From Leucosporidium creatinivorum (Eukaryota; Basidiomycota; Microbotryomycetes; Leucosporidiales; Leucosporidiaceae), in NCBI GenBank assembly GCA_001600635.1, contig BCKL01000008.1:73830-137829 (forward strand): DNA of 64,000 nt, in the 5' to 3' direction. A model generated the notes under the pieces. It searched no databases, was not told where the DNA came from, and was given only the letters and a program-made list of their open reading frames with translations. The first letter of the stretch is position 1, and every line of letters begins with the position of its first letter. This document shows, in pieces, positions 1-11,000 of this stretch. Position numbers and translations under genes: made by a program.

Positions 1-3
1 GCG

Positions 4-1085
4 ATGCCTGCTGTTCACCACCGCGCTTCGTCGACCAAGGGCAAACACATCCACTTGAGTAGCCCTGCTCTGGCTAAAGGTGAGCTTGCTTTCCCATGCT
101 CGACTCGGAGCTCGGAGCTGATGGGCTGCTCGTGCTCCCTAGGTCTCGCCTGCTCTACCTGCAAGTCGCGCAAGGTTAGATGCGATGGTCAGAAGCCTTC
201 GTGCTCCAGCTGTCGTCGTACAGCGCGATTTGAAGGCAGAAACGAGGAGGAGGTGGTCTGCTGCTACGAAGGCAAGAAGTGCGGGACCAGGAAGTCGCGT
301 AGACCTTCGGCCGAGCAGGAGGAGGATCAGCAAAGTAATCTGGAGCAGATCGCAACTCTACCGTTGGTGATGCCACTGCCCCAGCCACCAGGTGAGCCTT
401 CTCCTCCCTCCGCCTCCACCTTCGCGCGTCTTTTCTCCCCTCGCGATCCTGCTGACTAACGCTAGATTTTGTCTGCGCTGTAGCAGAACCATTACTCGAT
501 AGTACGATGGACTTTAGCAACCTCGCCGCCAAGCTGCTCGCCTGCAACCACCTTTACACGGTCGATTCGAACGTCTCCAATCTCTCGGCGATGAGCTCGG
601 ACCGCCCTTCTTCCTCTACCTCATCTTCTTTCGACCTCCCTGCCTCATCCACATCATTCTCGGCATCTCTACTATCCCAGGAACTCCTCGAAGCGTCCTT
701 CTTTCCTACCTACTGCCCCTCACACGCCTTCTCGACCTCGCCCCTCCCCATGCTCGACGCTTCCGACTACTTTGCCGCATTGCAACCGGCCTCAACCGCA
801 TCAATGTCCTCCTTCGACTCTCTAGACACTCCAGCCTCAACCTCGTACCCCTCCTACGACCTCTCATCCCTCTTCCTCGCCGCTCCTGTCCCTCCACCGG
901 CCAAAGCCGAGCCGAGCTACTTCGACGTGCCTCCGCCCATGGAGGCGCAGGAATGGCCGGAAAATGCGCAGACCTCGAGCGAAATCGTCGATCCGTATGC
1001 TGGGCTGGTGATCGGCGGTATAACATTGACGCCGGGGTGGTCGATTGACTACTCGGCGTTCGCTGGGCTCACCGCGCTCTTTTAG
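4..1085 (+). CDS. Small Zn2Cys6 fungal transcription factor (5' end uncertain)
   Basis: Exons 4-79, 143-391 and 484-1085 join in phase and give about 308 residues. Near residue 29 is a binuclear zinc cluster: CSTCKSRKVRC, then DGQKPSC and SSC, with the sixth Cys about 15 residues on, a longer last loop than usual. This class binds GC-rich DNA half-sites as a nuclear regulator. The rest is Ser/Thr/Pro-rich and acidic, like an activation region. I see no fungal-specific middle homology domain, so the protein is short for the family. The first ATG lies at the window edge and may not be the true start; an upstream exon is possible. The first intron is 63 nt and stop-free, so retention would leave the frame open. 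The target genes cannot be inferred from the neighbours. Confidence 0.75.
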
Positions 1086-1342
1086 AATTAGTCAACGAAG
1101 TCCGACGTTAGACTTGTACATAGTCTCAGATTACATCAGTCACCTAGATATTAATTCAACTAGACTCGTCAGTGCACCTTGACGCCGCCCGACCGCAAGC
1201 GCAACCCTCGGCGAGCAGCTCGGTCGAGCTTGTAGCGAGGCATATTCGCAGGGACTCGGCTAACGAGACAATAAGGATAGCGATGAGATGTATATTGCTT
1301 GCTCAATCATCGCCTTTTGTAACTAACGCCTCACTCCTCCTT

Positions 1343-3401
1343 CTAAAAAGTGGCGGTGGCGGCCTTGGCGCCCTCAACAGTCTGCACAGCGGTGACGGTT
1401 CCCTTTCCACCCTCAACAACGACGACGGTAACCCTGACCTTCAAGCCCTTCTTGGCCGCCTTGGGGTCCACATCGACGACGAGGTCCGCCAGCGCCTTTG
1501 TAGGCTTGGAGACAAGAGACCTGATCTCCTCCTCCTCATCGTCCTCCTCCTCATCCTCATCCTCGTCCTTCTTTCCTCCAAACCATCCGGCCTTCTTGGC
1601 GGCTTTGGGAGGAGGAGCCTCGACCTTGACGGACTGCTCGCCCTCGGAGAAGGCGAGAAGGACCTGGGATCCCGAGGCGGAGGTGAGGGGGAACTCGATA
1701 ATGCGGCGAGTGGGGAGGGGGGTGTTGGCCTCGACGAGGGCGACGAACTCGTCGCCGATCGTGATTCCAATGGGCGCGGAGAGAGCCGAAGGGGAGAGGA
1801 CGGAGGACTCGGTCGAGACGCGGTCGACGAGGGAGAGGTTCTCGGCGGTGAGGAGGGACTGAGCCTGGAGGGCGGTTCCACGGGCAATGACCTCGTCGGC
1901 GTCGAGGCGGGCGGTGACGTAGGTGGAGTCCTCGTCGAACAGGCCGAAGAGCTTGTTGGTGAGGGCGGGAAGGCGGGTGGTTCCTCCAACGAGAACGACC
2001 TATGCAAGGGGAAAGCCATTGTCAGCTGCTGAGCTGAAGCAAGAGTGAAAGCCGAGAGCTCACCTCCTGAATCTGGAGAACGTCAAGCTTGGCCTTCTCG
2101 AGGGCCTCCTCAACCTTGCCGATGATCTTGGAGTAGATGGCAGCCGAGACGAGGTCGAACCTCATCCTGTTGACGGAGCCGTGGAAGTCCATGCCCTCGG
2201 CGAGGGACTCGACCGAGCAAGGTGCCGAGTTGGAAGCGGAAAGCGACTTCTTGGTCACCTCGACCTGAAGACGGAGCTTCATGAGGGCGCGGTGGTTGGA
2301 AGCCTCCAGAGGGACCTTGGTCTTCTTGGTGAACTCCTTGCCGAACCACTCCATCAGCTTGGCGTCGAAGGCCTCTCCTCCGAGGTTTGAGTCGGTGACG
2401 GTGGAGAGGGGAATGAAGAGGCCATCGCGGACAGCGACGACGGTGACGGTGGTGGAGGATCCTCCGACATCGAGAACGACAGTGTTGCGGTCGATGGAGG
2501 GGATCTTGTCCTCCTCGTCGAGGGTGGTCTGGGCGTAGGCAGCGAGGGCGGCGGCCGACTCGGTCACGGTCTGAAGGACCTTGATCTTGGCCTCCTCAGC
2601 GGCGGCAGTGAGAGCCTTGGCCTGAGCGGCGGTGAACTCGGCTGGGACGGAGAGGACGGCGTGGGTGATGGGGCGGCCGAGGAAGTCGGTAGCGTAGGAG
2701 AGGAGGACGGCGAGGTAGCGGACGGTGCACTCGTGGGCGGTGAGGGTGGAGGGCTTGCCGTCAATGTCGACGGTGAAGGCGGGGACACCGTTGGAGTCGA
2801 CGATGGGAGCCGAGTTGTAAGGCTGCTTCACCGACTTGACCTCATCGTAGCTGCGAGGAGCGCCGAACGTGGGTCAGCATTCACTCCAGAGGCATCGTAA
2901 GGGTGCAGAACATCCTCACGTCTTGCCGAGAAGGTTCCTGAAGTTGAGGATGGTGTTCTGAGCGTTGCGAACGAGCTGCTGGCGGGCAGGGACTCCGAAG
3001 TACTGCCGACAAGCGAGGCTGGGTCACTTCTGCTGATCAAGCGGGCTGAGCTGAATGTTACTCACGACCTCTGTTCCGTTAAATGAAAGAGCGGAAGCAA
3101 TCTGCCTCTCTCCGTCGTCGTTGGCAATGCAGTCGGCGAGTCCCTCCTGCGAGAAGTGAAAGCGAAAGCAAGGGTCAGTTTGCGCTGCCGGTTGAGCTGC
3201 AGGGGAGCAGGGGTAGCAGCAGAAGGATGAACTCTGTACCTTGTTGATGACGGCAACAGAAGAGAAGGATTGTCCAAAGTTGATACCAGCGGCGGCGGGG
3301 GCGAGCTTGACGGGCTCAGCACGAACGGCGGGAGTGGAAGCACCGGAAGGAGCGCGCGAGGTCTGCTTGGATTGCTGCTTAGATCCCTTCTTAGGCGCCA
3401 T
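1343..3401 (-). CDS. SSZ1: Ssz1-type Hsp70 of the ribosome-associated complex
   Basis: Five exons (3240-3401, 3066-3146, 2920-3002, 2064-2850, 1343-1999) give 589 residues. After a Lys/Ser/Ala-rich leader comes the Hsp70 ATPase fold in its Ssz1 form: GINFGQSFSSVAVIN replaces the usual DLGTT loop, followed by NDDGERQIASALSF, LDVGGSSTTVTVV and VVLVGGTTRLPAL. The C-terminal part is short and carries an acidic run, unlike the full substrate domain of Ssa/Ssb proteins. In yeast, Ssz1 pairs with the J-protein Zuo1 on ribosomes and stimulates Ssb on nascent chains; that role is transferred from the family. Its start is 179 bp from the divergent RCF1 start. A canonical Ssa/Ssb assignment is unlikely given the altered nucleotide loop. 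Confidence 0.88.
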
Positions 3402-3580
3402 TTTTACGTAGTGTAGTAGGAGATTTAAAAGACGAGGTGAAGAGGTGAGGAAGCAAGCGACTCTCAGCAAAACTTGGCCCGCGTCGACCAAGTCCAAAGT
3501 GCGGGTTGTCTTTCGCCTATTATACTCGCCTACAACTCGTCAAACACAGCTTCTACCAAACTCATCGATTTGAAAAAGTC
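3402..3580. promoter_or_regulatory. Short divergent promoter, SSZ1/RCF1
   Basis: Only 179 bp separate the two start codons, so both 5' UTRs and any core promoter elements must fit here or overlap. I see no clear TATA box. The sharing is inferred from geometry only. Confidence 0.5.
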
Positions 3581-4117
3581 ATGGTCGGAACGTACACGCC
3601 TACACCTACGCCGAGCGAGAGTTGGGAGTCTTCGGTCGCCGCCCCTCCACCTCGCCAGCAATCGACTTGGCAGCGCTTCTCCCACAAGTTTAAGGAGGAA
3701 CCTCTCGTACCCATCGGTGAGCTCTCGTTGCTGCTCTGTAGCGCTCCACATACAGCTCGCTCCTGCCGGCCGAAGCACGAGCTGATTGCCCCGACCTCCC
3801 ACCATCGCCGCTTCGCTCGTCCATTAGGCATCGTCGCTACCGTGGCTGCTCTGCTCGGAGCCACCTCAGCGCTACAGAAGGGCAACCGCACCCAGTTCAA
3901 CAAGTTCCTGCGATACCGTGTAGCAGCGCAGGGAGTGACCGTCATCGCCGCGCTGGGTGCGCTGCCCTCTCTCTTTCGGTCGAAGAGGCTCACTCACTGA
4001 CTTGACTGCTTGTCAACAGGCGGATCGGTATACTACCAGCAGGAGAGGCGGGCGACGAGGGACGCCGAGCAGGCAGCAAGGGCAGCCGCGAAGGCCGAGG
4101 AAGAGAAGGTCGTCTGA
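3581..4117 (+). CDS. RCF1: HIG1-domain respiratory supercomplex factor 1
   Basis: Exons 3581-3716, 3828-3956 and 4020-4117 encode 120 residues. The core is typical of Rcf1: a stretch KFKEEPLVPIG, a first membrane helix (VATVAALLGATSAL), the short basic loop KGNRTQFNKFLRYRVAAQG, then a second helix ending in GGSVYYQQERR. A charged Ala/Glu/Lys tail follows. HIG1 proteins sit in the mitochondrial inner membrane, bind cytochrome c oxidase and help form III-IV supercomplexes. The length is a little under yeast Rcf1 (159). The start chosen is the first ATG after the promoter gap and is followed by a Thr/Pro-rich leader. Intron 1 is 111 nt and a multiple of three but contains a normal donor and acceptor. 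Confidence 0.9.
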
Positions 4118-4528
4118 GCCTCGGGTCAAATGATATGTAGTGATGATGCGCTTCGGTCGCCCCAAGTAGTTCAGTGGTGAGCTTATCCCTCGCTCCGCTA
4201 ATTCACGGAAGCTGACGCCTTCTTGCCGACAGTGTATAACCGCTTCCCCTTCCTTCGCCCTTTCGTCCGCCGAGCATCCGCCTTTCGATACCCTCCTCGC
4301 AATGTAGCCCTTCACATCTCGACCTTCGCTTCCTCGACTCACCCTCGTCGAACAGCAGCGCGTGTGAGAAGCAGGAACCCTTGATCTCTCGCGCCGAACT
4401 CTCGCTCCGAGCAGCTCGCTTTGCAGGTCGCTCGAGGGGAAGGGTAGGTTGAGATGACTACATCGATGCAGAGAGACAAGCTACAGGACCACACCCTCGA
4501 CCCTACTCAAGCAACCTCGGTGCTCAGC
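4118..4528. other. Convergent 3' region, RCF1 and H2A
   Basis: This 411-bp gap between two convergent genes should hold both 3' UTRs and terminators. I see no convincing coding or RNA gene. Confidence 0.5.
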
Positions 4529-5840
4529 TTACAGCTCCATGCTGGCTCCCTTCTGAGGCAAGGTGTGAGCGTCCTGCTCCTCCTCGCTCTCCTCCTCACT
4601 CTCCTCGGCGGCCTTCTTGCTCTTCTTGGACTTCTTGGACTTGGTCTTGCCGCCGTCGTCGCTCGAGGGGCCCTTGGGAGTCTTGCGAGGGAGGAGGGTG
4701 GGGTGGATCTGCTCGGCGATGGCGACGGGCACGGGAGTGGGTCAGAGGGAGACAGTGGGGGAGCAGTGTAAAAGGCGATGGTGGAAGATAAGAGTCAGCT
4801 TTGGCTCGTACTGGAGGGAGCTGTCGCCAGAAGAAGATCGACGAGGGCGGGTCGAGGCGAGGCGGAGCAAGCTCGGCGCAGGGAAGAGGTGGGATGCGCC
4901 GAGAAGAAATGCAGTCGACTCACGTTGGGCAAGACGCCTCCCTGGGAAATGTTGACGTGAGAGAGGAGCTTGTCGAGCTCTTCGTCGTTGCTGGTGATGG
5001 TGAGCGAGGGTCGAAGCAGCGAGGGCGGCCGGCAGGGAGCGAAGCGAGAAGAGCAGGGCGGTAAGATTGGCGAGAGTGGGAAGAGAGTGGAACGGTGGTC
5101 AGCTCCCCATCCTCCCGATGGTCGACGACGGAGAAGCGAGAGAGCAGCAGCGAAGCAAGCTGTGCGCACCGGATGGCCAGCTGGACGTGACGAGGGATGA
5201 TGCGCTTCTTCTTGTTGTCGCTGTGGGGGCGACGTCGATCACAGAAGTCAGCTTCCGCCCCATCGACCTAGCTGAAGCGAGCGAGCCAGCCTGCCAACTC
5301 ACCGAGCAGCGTTGCCGGCCAACTCGAGAATCTCGGCGACGAGGTACTCCATCACGGCGGCGAGGTAGACTGTTGTGGAGGGAGTAGCAGCGGGTCAGCT
5401 TTGGCGCTCTCCCTCCATCTCCCACCTCGACGACCAGCATCACCGAAGAGCGCGCCGCGAGACTCACCAGGCGCTCCTTGACCGACCCTCGCAGCGTATC
5501 GACCCTTGCGAAGCTGAGTGTCGACGCGACCGACTGTTGAGGATGGATCAGGGGATGATATGTAAATGGGGAGGAGCGAGAGAGAAGGAGACGCGTCAGC
5601 TGTAGCTCATTAGGCTGCGTCGAGCGCGAGAGCTGTCAGAGAGCTGAGCAGCTGGAGAGCAGCGACTGACCGGGGAAGGTGAGACCGGCGCGAGCTGTAG
5701 GTGTGTAGCAGAGGGGCAGAGAGTAGTCAGCGCGCTGTAGCTGAGTAGAGCAGCCTTTGCTGAGGAAACTCACTCGAGCGACTGATCCTCTCAGTCTGAC
5801 CGCTGCTCGTCTTGGTCGATTTGCCGCCAGTGGTCTTCAT
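4529..5840 (-). CDS. Histone H2A paralogue with long Ser/Lys/Glu tail ending SMEL
   Basis: Seven exons (5774-5840, 5671-5694, 5468-5533, 5303-5369, 5170-5220, 4924-4990, 4529-4708) give 173 residues; exon 2 is 24 nt. The histone fold is complete: AGLTFPVGRVDTQLRKGRYA, VYLAAVMEYLVAEILELAG, NAARDNKKKRI, HVQLAIRNDEEL and the docking segment GGVLPNIHPTLLPRK. The acidic-patch residues (EYL..E..E and NDEEL) are kept, so nucleosome assembly with H2B is expected. It lacks H2A.Z signatures. After the fold it has about 48 extra residues: SSDDGGKTKSKKSKKSKK, an acidic EESEEESEEE run, and the end GASMEL. Fungal H2A normally ends SQE(L/Y), the DNA-damage phosphorylation site; here Gln is replaced by Met. 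No H2B gene adjoins it. It may be a specialised variant or a lineage-specific major H2A. Confidence 0.88.
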
Positions 5841-6489
5841 GGTGTGAGAGTGTGTAGTGTAGTGAGGTGTGTGTAAGGTGAGAGAGATGCGAGATGAGAG
5901 TGAGGTACAGGTGAGACTCTGTGGCGAGAGAGAGAAGCGAGTGGGAGAGCAGTGAGAGGAAGGAAGGAGAGAAGCGAAATCGAGCTGAGCCGACCTCTTG
6001 AAGAGCTTCGCGAGAGGCGAGGATATCGCTTCGTCCAACTCAAAGAGTCCAACTCAAAGAAACATGACAACGCGAAGCTGCCGGCACGTGAGCAAAGGTC
6101 AGTCGCGCTCGCTTCTCGAAGAGGTCAACTCGGCGAAGGAGCGGGCTCTCTCTCGCTGCTGCTGCTGCTCCTTGTAGTACTTGGGCTCTTGACTACCCAT
6201 GCATGGGAAACGTACAAAGCGTAACTGAGCATCTTAACCCCCTCGACTACAGCAGCTCTGCTCCCGCACCTGCGCACTCGCTACCTCGCCCTCGCCGAGG
6301 TCTCTTTCCCTCCCTTGTGCTCTCCTGCAGCCTCTAAGCACCTCGCTCGTTACTCGGAGAAGCTTATGAGATCTATCTACGCGCGATTCGCCCTTGACAA
6401 CGCAGAGGGGCGCCTCCTGCGAAGAGATCAACGAGCATCCTCTCCTGCGCCGCCGCGGCTCGGCGAGGCTGGCCCTCTCGTTCTCCCTC
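5841..6489. other. Gene-free stretch upstream of H2A
   Basis: This contains the presumed H2A promoter (TC/GA-rich repeats just upstream of the ATG) and sequence I cannot assign. Open frames here show no recognisable domain or consistent splice structure. Confidence 0.4.
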
Positions 6490-6828
6490 CGCAGAGCGTC
6501 TCGGCGGCGTGCTACAGCCAGCTTCACTCGCAGACTCCCTTCGGAGATGATTCGAGCTCCCGAGCTCGCAGAAGGACGATTCTGGTCCTCGCCGAGCACC
6601 GGCTGACCCTCTTTCCTCGCCTCTGCCTCCCTCCAGGCTACAAGCAATCCGGCATTGGTCGCGAGCTCGGAGAGTACACACTCGCCAATAACTGCTCGGT
6701 CAAGAGCGTTCACATCAACCTGGAGCAGTCCAACCCCCTCTAGGCGCAAAACGAGCGCTCAGCCAGGATCTTTCGCCCACCAAAGGCGATACGGTCTCTC
6801 TAGCTTCCCCTTCTCGGATCAGGTTGTA
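6490..6828 (+). pseudogene. 3' remnant of an aldehyde dehydrogenase gene (exons 11-12 plus 3' UTR)
   Basis: This block matches the end of the intact aldehyde dehydrogenase gene at 31.6-34.0 kb: the penultimate exon ([12 protein letters not shown]), its intron, the last exon ([13 protein letters not shown] to LEQSNPL and a stop), and about 80 bp of 3' flank (GCGCAAAACGAGC, then CTTCTCGGATCAG). The intron is still present, so this is a DNA-level copy and not a retrocopy. Upstream exons, including the catalytic cysteine, are not recognisable. The coding differences from the parent are largely synonymous, which suggests the fragment came from a once-functional paralogue. It could be transcribed but cannot make an active enzyme. 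Confidence 0.85.
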
Positions 6829-6912
6829 TACGCTTCCCTTTTCTCTCTACTTCCTCTTCTCCTGCACAGTAGCGAGAGAGGTCATTCTGTACCCTTCCAC
6901 TCCTCCAGCACG

Positions 6913-7741
6913 CTACTCCTCCCGCCCGTCCCTCCTCGCTGCCTCCACCCTCCTTTCCAGCCTCTCCACCCTCCTCTGCGCCTCCACCACCCCGACCATC
7001 CCTCTCACCGCTTTCGCAAACTCTGTTTCCGCGCTCCTCAATGCTGGTGGTGGGAAAGCGGAGAATTGTAGTAAGGGCGAGCGGGAGAGCGGTCGGGGAG
7101 TAGGTTCGGAAGGGGGGTTGCTGACTTTGGAGGCGGCGGAAGAGGAGGGGGTGAGAGGTGGGGTTGGAAGATTGGACGAGGTGGAGTGGGGGGTGTTGGT
7201 AGCCGTGCGTTGCCGGAGGGTGGAGGAGGACGAGAGTTCGGCGGAGGAGGGGGCTGCTGGAGGAGGCGCGAGGGAGCTTGGTGATGGCCCGAGAGTCCAA
7301 TCGAGGTCGTGCTCGGGATATTTGCCGTCTTCTGTTGTTGATGAGCTCGAGAAAGGGGCGAATGTCCTGCATTCAAGCGGGCGGGTCAGCTCTCCTTGCC
7401 GATGGCTTTGGCAGCTCTCCTTGAACTCACACTTGGACCCTACTGAGCGTCTCTCCCAAATCGTAGCTATTCTGGCTCATTCGTAGTGGCCCCAATGCTT
7501 GCTTTGAGCGAGCGAGGTCAAAGTAGCCCTGCTCAACGAGTCGGAGGTCAGCACGAGCGCCGGAGGGAGGCGACAACGAGGTGACTGAGGGCAGAGCAGC
7601 AGCTAGTAGTGAGTTAGACGATAGACTGACCCTCTTGAGTGACTCTGAGAGGTGAGCCTGGGCTTGTTGGTAGAGGTCGAGAGCGGCGAGGTAGTCGACG
7701 AGCAGGTCGTCGATGAGGTCTTGCTGAGGGGTAGACACCAT
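6913..7741 (-). CDS. Vma22/CCDC115-like V-ATPase assembly factor
   Basis: Three exons (7631-7741, 7431-7528, 6913-7366) join in phase to 220 residues. The N-terminus (LIDDLLVDYLAALDLYQQAQ) is a coiled-coil start typical of CCDC115/Vma22, followed by GYFDLARSKQALGP and a tyrosine-containing segment. A long Ser/Pro-rich linker leads to the second conserved block near the C-terminus, LLQFSAFPPPALRSAETEF, and a final Arg-rich helix. In yeast, Vma22 works with Vma12 and Vma21 in the ER to assemble the V0 sector of the vacuolar ATPase. Intron 1 is 102 nt and a multiple of three, so the unspliced frame stays open there, but the spliced join restores the family pattern. Its start lies 286 bp from the divergent SNT1 start. 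Similarity is weak outside the two blocks. Confidence 0.68.
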
Positions 7742-8027
7742 GGCGGGCGGTTCAATTGAGATTGCTGAGTCCCTATTGAGCTCAATTCGAGGTAGAATAG
7801 AAGACGAAATGAAACTGGGATCAAGTAGAAGGGAGAGGGGCACTTGCTCGCTTGCCCTCCTCCCTCATCGTCTGCTCGCTTGCCGCGCCATCAGGGCGAA
7901 AGCCCTTCTGATCGCCCTACACCTCTAACAGGGTACAACACAGCCTCCTACTCAGCTACACCCTTCCACCTCTTCAACACACGAGAGCAAGGAGCGCCCC
8001 CTCCCTTCCCTCTCCTCAGAGCAGTCG
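7742..8027. promoter_or_regulatory. Divergent promoter, VMA22-like/SNT1
   Basis: There are 286 bp between two divergent start codons. No discrete element could be assigned; the function is inferred from geometry. Confidence 0.45.
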
Positions 8028-11000
8028 ATGGACGGGCGAGCAAGAGACCGGGATAGGGACAGGGACAGGGATAGGGATAGGGAGTCTAGAGGATTGCCGA
8101 GACCACCTTATTCTAGGGACAGGTCAGTACATCCCCTCTACCGTCCTACAGCTTTCCTTTCGTCTCGACAAAGCGACAAACAACCGACTAGCTCGTATTG
8201 AAGTCATCGCCTCGGCCTGGGAGGGATCTGCTGTAGTACAGACCAGAAGAAGCATACTCATTGCCCCTCACTCTGTATCACACTACAGGCCCGGACGGTT
8301 CTCACGCTACTCGCCACCCCTCGCCATCCCCTTGCGCTCCTCACAGCTTTCCCCTTACCAATCGATCCCACTCCGTCCAGCAGGGCCGCAACGTACATTT
8401 GAACCATCCACTCCTTCCCTCGCCTCGTCCAATCAACCCTACTGGCGCCCCGACGCTCCCTCCTCTTCAACCACTTCTGCGCACCTCCCACCTCGTCCAG
8501 CACAGCGCTACAGGAGCCCACCGCCTGCTACCGCGCAATCACTCCCCGCCGCTTCTGCACGAGGAGCTTGGGATCGAGAACCCAGGAGAGAGCGCGGAGG
8601 AGCGGCTTCCTCCCTGGGAGCGGAGAGGGAGCGAGGCCCTGCCGACAGAGGATGGGGCACGAGGGACGAGGTGCGCGCCAGTGAGCAGCAGCAGAGGATT
8701 GGCAGCTCTACTCCTTCCTCCAATACGGGAGCTTGGGGCAGGGAGACGGAGCGCGATAGGGATAGCAGGGACCGAGGCAGTCGACCCTTCATGGCCGACA
8801 GCTTGGGGTCGCGCAGAGCAGCAGGTGGGACAGGAGGAGGATTCGAGGTGCCGTATCGCAATCGCGTTACTTCGCGTAAGAGGATGAGGGATAGCTCGGA
8901 GGATGAGGGGGAGGACGATGCGAGGTCTGTTGGGAGGCCAGGGAGGAGTCGTCCCGTCAGCCCAGAGCGGCGACGAGCCGACGCATTCGATAGAGAGCGA
9001 GGTGGAGGGCGACCAAGAGGTAGCGAGGGAAAGATGGGGTACGTAGGAGCCCGGGCTAGGTCAAAGAGGAGGAGATCGCTCGAGCTGACCTCTCGGACGC
9101 ACTCCAGATTCAGCGGCTCAGGACGCTACCCCGACGTCGACGACTCTTTACGCTTCTGCCGACCTCCATCTCCTTCTGGATCCGACAACTCCCACGGCGC
9201 TTCGTCATCAGCCCGACGAGGCCGACTCTCGAATCGCTCCCCTCCTCCTCGCCGCGAGCGAGATCGCTCGTACTCGCCAGGCGAGATCTCAGAGGGTCCT
9301 GCAAGATCGGTCGAGTCGAGGAGCAGGAGTAGGAGTCGTAGCAGGTCGAGAAGTCCGGGGACGCCGCCGAGGGTCAGGGATCGGGAGCGGGACAGGGAGC
9401 GGCCGAGGGACGACCGAGACCGCGATAGGGATCACGACGACCGCTTCAGCGGTCGCCCGACACTCATTCGTCCCAAGGAAGAGCTTCCCACTCGACCAGG
9501 AGCGGGCTTCAATCGCGGCAAGCCCTCCCTTCCCGCCTCTCTCCCTCTCCTCCCCAAACGACCAGGCCATCTCACATCTGTCAACTCCATCCCTCTCCGC
9601 AATCCCTCCTCCTCCCTCCCCCGCCCTCCTACGCAACCTCCTCCAATCTCAGAACTCACCCGGCAACGACCTCCTCACATCCCCGAGCGACCCGATCTCG
9701 CCTCGGTTCGCCCCGCTCCGCCTACTCCACCAACACCACCACCAACAGCACCAACAGCCAAATACGTCCCACGCGCCGACTACCAGCAAGCGAGCAAGCT
9801 ACCTCCGCCATGGCCTGCTCGGCGGGAGGAGGACGACAGCCCGAAGAAGGGCGACGGAGAGCGAGGCGCCGAGGTCGCTTCATTGCGCGTCGAGCCGAAT
9901 GGGAGCAAGACGACCGTGACGGTGCATCTGCGAGACGAGCCCACGCGCGCCTCGTCGCCCGAGCCTGGCCTCGTCGACGAGTCCGACCTCTACCCTCCTC
10001 GCCCTCCTCCACCACCGCCTCCTGCTCCTCTTCCCATCTCCTCCGCACCTCGATCCTCTCCCAAATCAGCCATCCCTCTCCCTCATTCCTCCGCATCCAC
10101 CATCTCTCCGCTCCAACCACGCGTCGTCGTCTCTCCGAAACCCTCGCCGAAGGCTCCTTCTCCACTTCCTCCGACACCAGCACCCTCCGGCCCCATCATA
10201 GCCAAGATTGGAGATCAGCTTGTCGAGCTAGAGGAGGGAGAGGAGGAGGGAGAACTCGTCCCCGTCAGGGCGAAGGAGGAGCCCGTGCCCGAACCTCCCG
10301 CTCCTGACCCAGTGGCTCTGGAGGTCGAGCCAGCGGTGACGGAGACGGAGGAGATCGCCGTAGCCAAGGAGGCCGAGCCCAAGGTCGTCTCTGTGGAGCT
10401 CGAACCCGTACCCACTCCTCCCGCTGCCATCGCCGTGCTCGCCTCGCCGCCTCCCCCTCCTGCACGTATCATCCCTTCCCCGAAACCCGTCATTGTTGCG
10501 ATGGAAGTCGACGAACCTCCAGTACCGTTCGAGATTCTACAGCAGCGCGAGGAGGAGGCAGAAGCTGGGGAGATTCGCTCCCCCGTCGTCGAGCCTCAAT
10601 TTGAGCCTCCGCTTCAGGTCGAGCCCGAGCCGATGGTGGTCGATGTGGTGGAGGAGAGGCTCGAGGTACAGCCAGTGGTGGAGTCGGAGCAGGCGCTTCC
10701 AGAGGAGGAGATGAAGGAGACGACCTCGGAGGAGCAAGATCGACCGGAGCTCGAGTTTGGGGAGAACGACTCGGCGCACCAGCTCTCCTCTCCTCCTACT
10801 CAAACCTCCTCCTCTCCCCCACAATCCCCTCCTCGCAACTTTGCATCCGTCCTCGGTCACATCATCTCCGCCAACGAGCAAGATCTCGGCGACGTCAACG
10901 CCCTCATGGAAGCCAACCGAGCTCGCACGGCCAAGGAGCGTGCACACGCCGAGCAACTGCGCGACGCGACCAATCAGGAGCTCTTCGCCGTGTCGTGGGA

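Noticed and set aside
8045-8092. GGGATAGGGACAGGG repeat resembling a telomere-like array
   Set aside because: It is short and encodes the RD dipeptide run of SNT1 exon 1 in frame; it is coding low complexity.
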